Shown here in pieces: positions 1 to 10,570 of a stretch of 64,000 nucleotides of DNA (position 1 is the stretch's first letter; each line of letters begins with the position of its first letter). Under the pieces are notes generated by a model that was not told the origin of the DNA, did not search any database, and saw only the letters and a program-made list of their open reading frames with translations. The DNA is from Trissonchulus latispiculum (Eukaryota; Nematoda; Enoplea; Enoplida; Ironidae), in assembly GCA_030248195.1 (NCBI GenBank), contig JASAND010005338.1:1-64000 (forward strand), written 5' to 3'. The position numbers and the translations under genes are program-made.

Positions 1-2052
1 TTGTACTACTCAACTCTTAAACAACAAGAAATTTCTGACGAGGACTTCACTGCCGTTGTCGCAGCATGGAGGAAAAATAAATTTAAGACTGTAAGGGATC
101 TCCTAATTTGGTACAATAATTTGGATGTAGGCCCCTTCCTTCAAGCTACCGAAAAGATGGTAGAATTCTGGAAAACTATGGGGATTGATATGTTTAAAAG
201 TGGGGCTATCTCCCTACCTGGCTTAGCCTACAAACACATGATGAACAAAATTCCAAAACATACAATCCTACCCCTTTTCAATAAATTTACTAAACATTGG
301 CATAAATTAGTTAAGGACAACATTGTTGGCGGTCCTAGTTTGGTTTTTCATAGGTATCATGAAGCCGGGGTCACTGAAATTACAAATGGGTTCAAAGTTG
401 CACAAATTTTTGGGTTCGATGCAAATGCCCTCTATCTTTGGTGCACCATGCAGGAAATGCCAACGGGTTTGTATGCCGAATGGAAACCCACAGAAGATGG
501 GAAATTCAAAAGATGGCTACAAAAAGGTCGCAAGGAAGCAATGTGGCTAGAATATAAGGCAAAGGCAATGGGAGTTAGAGTTGAGCATGCTTACAATGGG
601 GGACAAAAAAGGATCGGAAAATCAAAAGTGGATGGGTGGGTCTCGGAAAAGAATTTAGTTCTACAATTTCACGGTTGCTATTTCCACGGTCATGGGTGTG
701 AGTTGGATAGAAATCAGGACCATGAGAATAGAACGAAAAGAAGGGAAAGAACTGAAAGAGTCTCTCAGGCAATTAAGGATGGGGGTTTCAATCTTATTGA
801 AAAGTGGGAATGTGAGTTCAACAAAGACCTAAAAGACTCCCCGGACATGCAAGAGTTTATGGAAGAACACTTCAATCTCCCTAAGAAACGATCAGTCCTC
901 ACTTTCGCACAACTAGTCACCCAAATTCAAGCTAACAGGTTTTTTGGATTAGTTGAGGTGGACATTGAGGTACCTGAGGAAAAGAAAGAACATTTTGCGG
1001 AGATGACCCCTATTTTCAAAAATGTAGAAATTTCAAAAGAAGATATTGGAGACCACATGAAAACTTTTTGCGATTTGAATGAGTTAATGGAACAGCCTAG
1101 AAGGGGTCTAATTGGAAGCTACTTTGGGAAAAAGATTCTCCTAGCCACTCCCCTAATTAAGTGGTATCTAAAACACGGCCTCAAAATTACTAAGATTTAC
1201 CAGGCAATAGAATTCAAACCAAAAGCTTGTTTCAAAGAGTTGGGAGATGAGGTAACTTACCACCGATCAGCAGCCGATTCCGATCCAGATTTAGCACTCA
1301 AGGGAGAAATGTTCAAACTTTTGGGAAATTCTTACTATGGTCGGACAATTACCAATCTAGAAAAACACCAGGATGTAAAATATTGTCAAAGGTCTGGGGC
1401 TAGCCGGGAAGTAAATGGATGGAGGTTTAGAAGATTAGATGACCTGGGGAATGGGATCTACGAAGTTCAATCAGCAAAGTCTAAAATTGTTTATCGACTT
1501 CCAGAGTTGGTGGGGTTCTTCGTCTATCAGTATGCCAAACTTAGGATGCTCCAATTCTACTACGATTGCCTTAAACCAAATTTGTGGCCCGAAACTTTCC
1601 AACTGTGTCAAATGGACACCGACTCCCTCTATTTCGCCTGCTCTTCCAAAAACTTAAGTGATTGTGTCCCTATTAGAAATGAAAGTACGTGGCAAAAGGC
1701 CCTCAAGGATTTCTTCGTTCAGGACCCTAGCCAAAAAAGAATACCCGGTTTGTTCAAGGAGGAATGGACCGGGGACGGCATAATTGCCCTATGTAGTAAG
1801 ACTTACCTAGCTTGGGGAAAGACCAATAAAGTCTCCCATAAAGGAGTGAGCAAGGCCTTAAATAAATATGACCCCGAAGATTTTAAAAATGTTTTAGAAA
1901 CGGGCAACACAAAGTCTGGGGAAAATCGAGGGTTCCTACATCCAGAAAATAAAACAGTTCAGTACCATCAAACAAAGGACGCCCTAGGCTATCTCTACCC
2001 AAAAAGGAAAGTACTAGCAGACGGGGTAAGTACGGCTCCTTTGGATATATGA
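1..2052 (+). CDS. Protein-primed family B DNA polymerase, 3' part (Polinton/adintovirus-like)
   Basis: Copies the DNA of a Polinton/adintovirus-like element by protein priming. The frame is open to the window edge, so the N-terminus is probably cut off; 683 codons are seen. Visible: an exonuclease III-like YxxxD pattern (YNNLD, about 38-42); palm motif A FDANALYLW (Asp about 140); an insertion at about 200-280 with DGW, FHGCYFHGHGC and WECEF, resembling the VSR-like nuclease insert known in viral PolB; motif B KLLGNSYYG (about 437-445); motif C MDTDSLY (about 538-544); and the KxY motif KTY (about 600). The polymerase core therefore looks intact with no internal stop. No capsid or integrase gene lies directly beside it. 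The capsid cassette at 10-14 kb could come from the same lineage, but they are 8 kb apart. Family assignment is firm; activity is unknown. Confidence 0.9.
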   Translation: MYYSTLKQQEISDEDFTAVVAAWRKNKFKTVRDLLIWYNNLDVGPFLQATEKMVEFWKTMGIDMFKSGAISLPGLAYKHMMNKIPKHTILPLFNKFTKHWHKLVKDNIVGGPSLVFHRYHEAGVTEITNGFKVAQIFGFDANALYLWCTMQEMPTGLYAEWKPTEDGKFKRWLQKGRKEAMWLEYKAKAMGVRVEHAYNGGQKRIGKSKVDGWVSEKNLVLQFHGCYFHGHGCELDRNQDHENRTKRRERTERVSQAIKDGGFNLIEKWECEFNKDLKDSPDMQEFMEEHFNLPKKRSVLTFAQLVTQIQANRFFGLVEVDIEVPEEKKEHFAEMTPIFKNVEISKEDIGDHMKTFCDLNELMEQPRRGLIGSYFGKKILLATPLIKWYLKHGLKITKIYQAIEFKPKACFKELGDEVTYHRSAADSDPDLALKGEMFKLLGNSYYGRTITNLEKHQDVKYCQRSGASREVNGWRFRRLDDLGNGIYEVQSAKSKIVYRLPELVGFFVYQYAKLRMLQFYYDCLKPNLWPETFQLCQMDTDSLYFACSSKNLSDCVPIRNESTWQKALKDFFVQDPSQKRIPGLFKEEWTGDGIIALCSKTYLAWGKTNKVSHKGVSKALNKYDPEDFKNVLETGNTKSGENRGFLHPENKTVQYHQTKDALGYLYPKRKVLADGVSTAPLDI

Positions 2053-2726
2053 TTGTTTTATCCCAACAGTCCTCCTCAGGGCTACCTGTATATATTGTAC
2101 ATGTATTTGCTGTAAATAATCGCCTAGAAAACGAAAAAATAATAAAAATATAAAAATACAAAAATATTGCATGCGCCGGACAGGGTGATATTCGGTTAGT
2201 GTATATTATAGGTAAGTTAGGTAGGTAGGTTAGGTAGGTAGGTTAGGTAGGTAGATTAGATTAGACTAGGTATTGTATATAGATTAGGCTAGGTACGTAG
2301 GTAGACTAGGTAGGTAGGTGTCCGGTAATGGGCCGACGCCGGGTCCCAAGCCCCGGGGGAAGAACTCAGAGGGACGGAAAGGAAAGGAATGAAAGTTGCG
2401 TGAATTGATGACGTAATTGTGAAAGGTCAAAGGGTGGAAGGTAAGGTAGAACGGTCAACCGGATATACATACACAACCCCAGGGAAAGGTCAAAAGGTCA
2501 TTCCCTCCCGGAGTGCTGCTCGAAAAACTCGCCCTATACTACTAACCTCTAGTGATCTTAGGAGTTAAATGATAACGATCGTTCGACGTATTCTAATTTA
2601 AAACGGTAGCTCTAACAGGTGGTGACCAGGTGAACAGCCAGTCTAGCCTCGCCAAGACAAGAACACAATACAAAAAAGACACAATTGAGGATTCCATGTG
2701 CTTCTGGCAGACTGTTGTAATGATTT
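2053..2726. other. Non-coding stretch after the polymerase, with TAGG repeat
   Basis: No coding potential seen. It holds an AT-rich tail after the polymerase stop and a TAGG-type simple repeat, then unique sequence. No terminal inverted repeat of the polymerase element was recognised here. Confidence 0.4.
2205..2318 (+). repeat. TAGG/TTAGG-like simple repeat
   Basis: Degenerate tandem tetramers and pentamers (GTTAGGTAGGTAGGTTAGG and variants) over about 110 bp. TTAGG is an arthropod-type telomere repeat, but the unit here is irregular, so it is more likely a microsatellite. Confidence 0.75.
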
Positions 2727-2798
2727 GTCTCCGCCGGGATGCGAACTACGGACCTCCCGTTCTGCAGTCAGGCGTGCTACCCACTACACCACGGAGCC
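2727..2798 (-). pseudogene. tRNA-Cys(GCA)-like pseudogene or SINE head
   Basis: The reverse complement is 72 nt, the usual size of eukaryotic tRNA-Cys. It has an acceptor stem GGCTCCG/CGGAGAC with one mismatch, a D arm GTGT/GCAC, an anticodon loop CTGCAGA with anticodon GCA, and the AGGTC variable loop typical of Cys tRNA. The T stem (CGTAG/CCCGG) has three mismatches and pair 31-39 is A-A, so a functional tRNA is unlikely. Box A- and box B-like segments are kept, which also fits a tRNA-derived SINE. Confidence 0.6.
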
Positions 2799-3775
2799 AG
2801 AATGGAAGAGCACATAACTTATAATTGGTGCTGTCGGTACATTGCTCAGTGACAATCGAACCCTCAAGGCCAGGCAAGGAAAGGTCCTGTTGTATTCGGG
2901 GGCAACGGGTCGTTCGTTTCCATGTATTACCGTTTTGAATATCATCTGTTGCAGACTGTTGCATGACATCATTGCTAGATATGATATCGTAGAAAGATAC
3001 ATAGACAAACAGCAACGAGCTGCAGTCATAGATGACGTGATTTGGAGGATCAGCAGTAGATATTAGATTCTGGTTGGAATCAAACGGTTTAGTACGCAAT
3101 CTGTCCAGTATTAGCAAGCCTTAGGAAAGTGTCTGCATATTTCGCCTTCTTGCAAACCAGACGTTATTCTCTCGGAAAATATCAAAATTCCAAAGCCCAC
3201 ACTGTCTCGTGTCTGCACTTGAGATGATTTTTGTGGAATTGAGCTCAACAGAATCCTACGCTCAACATTCCACGGCTGTCGCAGTACAGTATAAAAGACA
3301 GCCATCGAATCAGCGACCCGTACTTGATACAAACTTTGACGAAACCAATTTGTCGATACTATCGATATAAAGGACTTCTTTGCGGTTAGATCATCCTGAA
3401 ACAGTGTAAGTGCCGTCAGTCATGGCAATAATTATGAAATCTCACCAATTACATTATTATAAGCATGTTTTAAATTGTTTGAGGTTACAAATTCTCAAGT
3501 TTTCAAGGTGTCTTGAAGAGAGCATAAAAATTTAAAGCCTAACGAAAGTACCTTAAAAACTAAGCTACTAGCTGAATCAAGACTGTTTGACTGTGTGTTA
3601 CCTGTGGTATTAGCGAGTTTTATCTCCAGAGTACACAGAAGAACTAAATGAGGACTCATATTTTGTGGTAGAGTAGTAAACTATTACAACAGGCAATGGA
3701 TAGAGTTTGAAGTATACGACAAGAGAGAAAGCCGTGTTCACAAACTAATATCAGAAAATCTGACGTCTGTTTAAT
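2799..3775. other. Intergenic, no gene recognised
   Basis: Only short ORFs without recognisable domains. No repeat structure was noticed. Confidence 0.3.
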
Positions 3776-3776
3776 T

Positions 3777-3838
3777 TGGTCCTGGGATGGGACTCGAACC
3801 CACGATTTTCGGGGTACCAACTGAGCTAGCGCGGCTAC
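3777..3838 (-). repeat. tRNA-derived SINE-like fragment lacking the anticodon arm
   Basis: On the reverse strand there is a perfect box A (TAGCTCAGTTGG) and, about 25 nt later, a perfect box B (GGTTCGAGTCC), followed by the T-stem partner CCCA. The interval between them is too short to hold an anticodon arm, so this is a deleted tRNA-like sequence, probably the RNA polymerase III promoter part of a SINE. Confidence 0.65.
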
Positions 3839-4047
3839 AGTACTAACTGTACTCAACTAAGTGCGGCTACAAAGCTAAAATGAGTTCGTATCCAAACTGA
3901 AGTGACAATGAATTAATTATGCGTTTTATACATTAACTAATAATACTACTTTGAGCAATAACGACATTTTAGGCAACTGTGGAAAGTTTAGCTTACAAGT
4001 TGGACTATGCCAGAAATAAGTTAATCCTGATCATCCTTTTGTAAAAC

Positions 4048-4735
4048 GTGAAATGTAGCTGTTTCAGCGACATGCTTGTCATACTCATTACAACGACGGC
4101 TTTTGCCTGGCCACTGTTCAGCGTTCAGGCTGCAATGGAAGATTTGCTTCCATATGGTGCCGGAGTTGGTGAGCAAAGCTTGGGCTTGTCTTCTGGATTT
4201 AATGACAGGGCCCACTTGAAGTTTCCTAAAACGCAATGTCATGGGCTTACTGTGTATCTAAAGGGCTGTATTGTAGCTAAAGGGCCAACCTGTTTCGGTT
4301 CGACTGACTTCTGGAACTATGTCAATCAGGATACATCCACGGGCACTGTTTATGGAAGATTTGTGGAAGATGGCGATAGCCAGACTCTGCAAAAGTTGTA
4401 CAGTTTCATTGGAAAGGAATACCCGCCGAGTGTTAAACCTGACTGGATCTATCTGGCCACATGGGAGAAGATGGGAGATGACAGTGGTGCTACGGATACC
4501 TTTCAAACTGTGCTCATGAAAGAAGGTGATATGAATCATGTCGTCTACATTGTGGGAAACGTGGAGCGAAGTGTTGCAGACAATGCCGGTTCTGTGTTTA
4601 CAGAAGCAACATTTGAAACAACCCTTATATCTGAGCGCCTGAAATTTGAACAGCAGCAATATCCTTACAATACAAATACTGGTCATACTGGTGTCTACTA
4701 TTTGACAGAAGAAAATGGGGTTGTGACGGTGCCAG
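4048..4735 (+). CDS. NIDO-domain secreted protein, first coding exon
   Basis: Extracellular protein exon. The N-terminus has a hydrophobic signal-peptide-like segment (about residues 8-28, MLVILITTTAFAWPLF). It is followed by the hallmark start of a NIDO (nidogen-type) domain, DLLPYGAGVGEQSL (about 32-45). Later blocks also fit the family: FWNYVNQDTSTGTVYGR (about 88-104), PDWIYLATWEKMG and DTFQTVLMKEG (about 132-157). The frame stays open to 4860, but CCAG|GTGAGG at 4732-4741 is a good splice donor and the residues after it no longer look like NIDO, so I end the exon at 4735 (phase 1). Downstream exons were not identified. NIDO proteins are cell-surface or matrix proteins of animals; the partner here is unknown. 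Confidence 0.72.
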
Positions 4736-4860
4736 GTGAGGAAGTTATTCTGAATTTATTTCAATATAATTTGCAACGTTTGGGGCTCATTTCCGTTTCT
4801 GCTAAAACAATTTCAATAGAAAAAATAAAAAAGAATCTGAGAAAATGGAGAACTGTTTGA

Positions 4861-6783
4861 ACATTGTTGTTTTATTATTCACAAAAGCTATGCAAAAAAT
4901 TACAGTATGCTGTTTTCTGTTTTGTAGAAAAGAAGAAGCCGAAAACGTGTAAATCCAGGAAACGGTAAAGTGTTATCCACAGTGGGAGATTTCAATCCAC
5001 ATAAACTTGGATTTGAATGGGAATTTGGTCTTGGTTGCTGCGAATTCATTTTATTAGAATTTAATTATGATATTCGATGAATAAATATTGCTTAGCATTG
5101 TCCTGACGTCTATGCAATTAGTCAGAGTAATCAGACATATGAATTTCATTGATAACCACTCGAAACTTTGTGGATAAATGAGATGAAATTTTGTCAAACT
5201 AAGTCGAATGAAATTAAGGCTCAGCTTTGTAAACTGTATCCTAGCTAAAAGTACCCATTAAGATAATTCCTACTGAAATAAATAAAACTGCATATATAGT
5301 AGGTTATGCTTACTGACTACTCAAATGGTAAAGCTTTAGAACTAAGCTAGATTATAAAACATTAAATGGTGATGTGTGGTAAATGGTAAATCATGTGCAT
5401 GAAGCAAATGTTGGTTGTAATAAGAACTGGTGTTGCCACCAACTGGATTCTCGTTTCCACATTATTGCGACGTTTTCACCCAAATTCCCAGAGAGATGTC
5501 GAGCAAATAATACCTACTACCGAAGCCTTAACGTCTTCTAACACCCCCACCTAACATAAGTCATGGTCATCTGGTTGGTTCTGGAATTACAGCACCTGCT
5601 AATTAGTGTTGAAATTGGCCGAAATGTTTCCTGGTTGGCTTGGTTTGCCCAGAGTTTGGTTATTTGAATGAGCCCAAATAATGACCGCTAATCGTTGACC
5701 GTTAGCCGTTGGTTGGTCGTTGGCTGTTTGTGTTTATCTATTGGCCGATCTTGTCCAGCTGGACTTTACTACTTTTCTGTTCCTAATTAATAATGCAACT
5801 TTATTAAATTTAATTTAAAGTAGTTTAACGAAAAGTTTAGTTCCATTTGCGATATAAAATTTTATTTAGAACTTGCTGGAGGACTACACTGCGACGATAA
5901 AAGGTAGGTGAGGACACAGTGTAGACGGGTGGGTACCGGAAAATATTCCGGGTACATGGGTCCTGCTTCGGGTATCCGATATTCCGGTTTACCGGAAAAT
6001 GCGGATAAAACTGGATCAAGCAGAACTATATTAAACTGTGCAAGTCAAATGACCTAGTTTGGCAAAAATTTGCATAAGGCTGTGAGGTTATAGATCTTGC
6101 AGAAAATTATTATATGTTAGCAATTAATACTACATCTAAAAATAAATTATAATGATGATGAATTATGCCTGAAATTTTGAAAAGTCGTCTCAATATATTT
6201 ACGTTATGTTAATTTCTAGATTTTAGCTAAATTTTTGGCTAATAAATTGACTATCATTCGACTAAGTAAATTGAACGCCTGCATAAAATTTTACAATGTC
6301 TTACTTGTTCACAGTTTTACAAAAATTTTACAATTTTACAGTTACACAGCTTTGTTCGTTCGCTCAACTCGCTGTCACATTTGCAGAATGCCTGGTTTGT
6401 TGCCTTAACATTTGCAGAATTCTTAAACCGAAAAGCTTTATTCCACCTTTAAAAATTTCCTTTCTTCAGGGTCCGCCTGGCTATTTTCGGCATTTTTTTG
6501 TTACAGAGAAGTTACAGTTTCAAGTTTGGCATTTAGTCTATCTCCTTCAACGTCTTGGAAAAATGCCAGCTGGAAAAGTGTAACCATTCGAACTACATCT
6601 TTTTCTAATAGTGAAATGTAAAAACGATAAACGATCAACGAACACTAGCGTCGTCTGTATGTTATCGGTGCCAATGTCGTTGGAGCTGGAGATAAGCAAA
6701 ACATACGCAGACTAACTTGCTCCGTCTCAGTTAATCAAATCTTGCAGTCAAAACTAAGTTTCTGGTTTATTTTCTGCGAATGA
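4861..6783. other. AT-rich intergenic or intronic DNA
   Basis: No convincing exon found. A short palindromic word cluster (TACCGGAAAATATTCCGG and related) lies at about 5932-6000 and resembles the subterminal words of other elements in this window. The rest is featureless to me. Confidence 0.3.
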
Positions 6784-8154
6784 CAGTTTCATATGGTAGC
6801 AAACGAGATGACACATAAATGTGTGTACAAAACCTGTAAGGCCTCCAGGGAACTAAATATACGTCGTAACCCCATAAAATTATATATTTTCGGAATCATT
6901 GCAGCGAGACGGACATTTTTAAAAAATTTAAATTTTTCAAAAATTTTAAAATATTGGTTTTTCGGGGAATTTTTTCGGACTGTTCATGGTATTCAGCTCA
7001 ATCATTCAGAAAAATTTTCCCATCCGAAGACGCATCGATTGACACAAGAACGGAAAAAATCGGTTGAGGAATAAGCATTTTATTCTAAAAACTCGTTTTT
7101 CCATTTTCTTTGATGTTTGCCGTTTTCTGCAGCTTTGACTGGTTGTTACTCACGACTCGCTCAACGGAAATTTTTTCGATTAGATTTTTAGGACCGCCTA
7201 GGCGTCCGCTTTCACCTGATATAAGTGGTATTTCAAATTTTGAAAGTCGATTTTTTTGAAAAATATCACTTTTTAACCCTAAATTTCGGCATAGCGATGT
7301 CAGCAAAAGTGAGTAAAAATAGCATAATTATAAAGTTCAATTTGAGCTGAATACAACGATATAAAGTCCCGTGGCTACGACTTATATTGCGTCCGCAATG
7401 ATTTTTCAAACAATATCCCTTATTTCAGCTGGTTTTTGGCTCTCTTTGATGTTGCCGCCGTGATTTGACTGAATCAGTGTAAACTGTCAAAAACCAGCTG
7501 AAATAAGGGATATTATTTAAAAATTCACTGCTGACGTAATATAAGTCGTAGCAACAAAACTTTTATATCGTTGGATTCAACTCAGCTTGAACTTTATGAT
7601 TATCTTATTTTTACTCACTTTTGCTAATTTTGCTTTGCCGAAATTTTGGGTCAAAAATTGGCATTTTTCAAAAAAAATCGACTTTCAAAATTTGAAATAC
7701 CACATATATCAGGTGAAAGCGGAAGCCTGGGCGGTCCTGAAAATCCAATCGAAAAAATTTCCGTTGAGCGAGTCGTGAGTAACAACCAGTCAAAGCTGCA
7801 AAAACCGGCAAACATCAAAGAAAATGGAAAAACGAGTTTTTAGAATAAAATGCTTATTACTCAACCGATTTTTTCCGTTCTTGTGTCAATCGATGCGTCT
7901 TCGGATGAGAAAATTCTTCTGAATGAATGAGCTGAATACCTTGAACGGTCCGAAAAAATTCCCCGAAAAACCAATATTTTAAAATTTTTGAATTTCTAAA
8001 AAAATTTAAATTGTATAAAAATGTCCGTCTCGCTGCAAGGATTCCGAAAATATATGGTTTTATGGGGTTACGACGTATATTTAGTTCACTGGAGGCCCTA
8101 CAGATTTTGTGCACACATTTTTGTGTCAGACTTTAGAGAAGTTTTATGAAACTG
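6784..8154. mobile_element. Giant palindromic foldback element (about 1.37 kb)
   Basis: The two halves are inverted copies of each other (about 6784-7450 against 7480-8154), leaving a spacer of only some tens of bases. The outer tips read CAGTTTCATA and TATGAAACTG. Inside, the blocks with AAATATACGTCGTAACCCC, GACGGACATTTTT and TTTCCGTTGAGCGAG occur once on each strand. Small ORFs in both arms are translations of the same repeat. No transposase frame. No clear target duplication was found. Non-autonomous foldback DNA transposon. Confidence 0.8.
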
Positions 8155-8179
8155 GCCCAGGTCTTAAGGTGCCTTCATA

Positions 8180-8475
8180 GTCGCGAACGCAAGTGTACGC
8201 GCGTCGACGTGCGCCTACGCGCGTCTACAAGCGTCAATATTATTTTGCGCGCATCAACGCGCGTCGACGTGCGTCGATGCGCGTAAACTGGCATGCTACA
8301 AATGTGCGCGTTTGGGGCGACAAATGGGCACAAAGCGTCGACGCTTCCAGTGGTAGCATAGCGCCAGGGCGTGACGTCACGTTTGGAGGCGTCGACGCGC
8401 GTCTACGCGCGTCGACGTGCGCCAACGTGCCTCTACTTGGTCAAACGTGCGTCAACGTGCCTCTAAATCAATGTT
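8180..8475 (+). repeat. CpG-rich degenerate repeat of GCGCGTCGACG words
   Basis: About 300 bp made of variants of GCGCGTCGACGTGCG, CTACGCGCGTC and CAACGTGCC. CpG content is far above the AT-rich surroundings. It starts right after the palindromic element. The ORFs across it (Arg/Ala-rich) are repeat translations. Confidence 0.75.
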
Positions 8476-9520
8476 CGAAACAAAATAATCGCAGTTTTGC
8501 CAAAATGTTTTTTCGGTCCTACTTCGACAATCTTAGTTTCGTTTGTTCTTTCATTTGTCCTTAACATGTGGCAGTAATATTGAAAAAACTGATTTTCTCA
8601 AAAATGGTTATTTTCAGACCCTCAAAACAGTTTTTTGCTTGCGCTGACTCAACCACTGGAGACCACTCAACCATCCCGGCTCAAAGGTTGTAAAAGCAAA
8701 AATGTTCATTTTTGTGTCCTCTTTCCAGCCACAACAACCAATCCCGTGTCTTGTCCGCCTACTGGGAGCCTAAGACCAGACACCAAAACTTTCTTATCTT
8801 TTCGCCTATAAATACGGGACTGGTCCCAGAATGATAAAGAGAACGAAAATTGGTTATTTCGTAGTTTTAACTATTTTCGCAAAGGATTAAAGCCGTTTGA
8901 GTCATACATACCCGAATGGAAACCAGCACCTTAAGAAGGTCTGATCCCATCTCGGAAAGATTGTCAAAGTTCTCGTTTGCGTATGAATCCCCCCCCCCTC
9001 AAAATGACAGTTCTGGCTCAGAGGAGCCTGAGGAGCTTGAGGCCCTTCTTACCCATCATCCCGTATACTACAACCACTCTATAGATTTAGTTACAATATC
9101 TATAATTTTGTGGCGCTTGTGGAGTCGTAAATTGAAACACCTTGAAATAATAATGATAAAAATATAAAGTTAAACTAATTAATTAAAATATTAATAACAT
9201 AATAAAAACAAGAAAACTTACTGAAGAAGTTTTGAAGCCACCTCCCTGTTGAAGAGAAAACTATTAATGTCAAAGAAAACACTTTAAAATAAAAGAAATT
9301 GAAATATAGGCCAGTGCCCTAATTACATAGTTTAAAATACTAGTGAACTTTAAACTTTGGGTAGGGGCTCATGGTAGAAAAACAAGTTTACCCCCTCCAA
9401 TGCAAAATAATAGAAACTAAAAATTCAGTTTTTTACACACACAAACATACAAATTTTCAACCCAATTTCAAAAATTTGTTCTCAATCACTGTCCCACCAC
9501 CCCAAATAGTTAACCTCAAA
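8476..9520. other. Intergenic, no gene recognised
   Basis: AT-rich with scattered short ORFs and one C run near 8990. No domain or repeat family identified. Confidence 0.3.
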
Positions 9521-9521
9521 T

Positions 9522-9970
9522 TTTAGTATAAAAACAAACGTTTTGTGATCCGAACCACATTCTCATTGCTGCCACAATCTCAGCGAATCATCATCATCAT
9601 CACCACCATCATCATTACCTTCGTCATCATCATCATCGTCATCATCATTATCACCATCTGTTTCCAGTAAGTTTGATTTGCTTTAATTTATTGATTTATA
9701 CATAAACTTCTTTCTAAGCTGCACTTAAGACTTGCCTTGCGATGCTGAGTCTGGCATCGAGCTGTCAAATTTTGTATTTACTATTAATTTAACTTTATTG
9801 AAGAAGGGCAATAGTTCCATCAAAGTAATTGACAATATTTTACAAAGTTTCTTTAAATTTCAGATAATCAACATTTGACTCCACTCAAAAATTCAGACCA
9901 GTTCCAACCAAAGACTGCTGGAAGACAGAAGTAGAAGAAGCCTCAATTCTAAAGACTTCTAATCCTGGTA
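9522..9970 (+). promoter_or_regulatory. Possible TATA promoter and two short non-coding exons
   Basis: TATAAAAAC at about 9526 is followed by a CAT-rich stretch (9588-9657) that ends at CCA|GTAAGT (9666), a splice-donor-like site. A pyrimidine-ended acceptor (AAATTTCAG) precedes 9864, and CCTG|GTAAGTGG at 9970 is a second donor. This looks like a promoter with 5' UTR exons reading toward the capsid cassette. No ORF proves it; it is inference only. Confidence 0.25.
9588..9657 (+). repeat. (CAT)n microsatellite
   Basis: Imperfect trinucleotide repeat CATCATCAC with CGT interruptions. Confidence 0.85.
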
Positions 9971-10159
9971 AGTGGGGTTTGTATTATTACATTAAATTCA
10001 ACCAAGAGTACATAATTGTTCTAACTCAAAATTTACCAAATCCTTAGATCTTAGGTTCCAGCCCTATCCAACTACTAGGATTTATTAATTATTTATTTAC
10101 AATCGCATGAAACATTCAATATGAGTACACGCATGAAAATTAAATATGAGCATAATAGA

Positions 10160-10570
10160 CTACAATACCACCACCAAATTTTTCACATTTTTATCATTTT
10201 CTGTACAATCCACACCAAAAAGCTTTAAAAATTGCTTAAAAGTTCCATAACCCCTGCACCGCCACAACAAAAACGCAACAACATATAGACCACACGCACT
10301 ACTATCAATACACTGCAAAGGCATAGTATTAAATACACAATTAGTCAGATTGAGTCCATATAGTTTAGGATTCATTCCGTAGGAGCAAAAGAATTCAGTT
10401 TGTCCTTCCATAGGGATATAGATTGCCACCCAATGCTGCCCGGGATGAGAGGAGGGAGCCGTATTTACCACCAAGCCACCAGGACCATCAACCACCAATT
10501 CATCTTTCGCAAACACACCTTTGAAATTAGGAACCCTTTGCAACAACCGCTCAACCTCCAGCGTATTCAT
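10160..10570 (-). CDS. Adenain-like cysteine protease (copy 1)
   Basis: Family C5/Ulp1-type maturation protease of adenovirus-, Polinton- and adintovirus-like elements, which cleaves capsid precursor proteins. 136 aa. Seen: HW pair at 46-47 (PGQHWVAIY), oxyanion Gln 86 and nucleophile Cys 93 in LQCIDSSACGLYVV. The usual acidic residue in the FFDSYG-type motif is not present: the sequence is FFCSYG with Cys at about 62. Its ATG overlaps the stop of the capsid gene (TAATG), so the two are tightly coupled. Family call is good. Catalytic competence is doubtful because of the missing acid. Confidence 0.8.
   Translation of the reverse strand: MNTLEVERLLQRVPNFKGVFAKDELVVDGPGGLVVNTAPSSHPGQHWVAIYIPMEGQTEFFCSYGMNPKLYGLNLTNCVFNTMPLQCIDSSACGLYVVAFLLWRCRGYGTFKQFLKLFGVDCTENDKNVKNLVVVL

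Noticed and set aside
2205..2318. Telomere or telomere-fusion point
   Set aside because: The TAGG unit is irregular and short, lies inside unique DNA, and no other telomere feature is present.
2727..2798. Functional tRNA-Cys gene
   Set aside because: T stem has three mismatches and the anticodon stem one; downgraded to pseudogene or SINE head.
8193..8564. 123-residue Arg/Ala-rich ORF
   Set aside because: Covers the CpG-rich word array; translation of a repeat.
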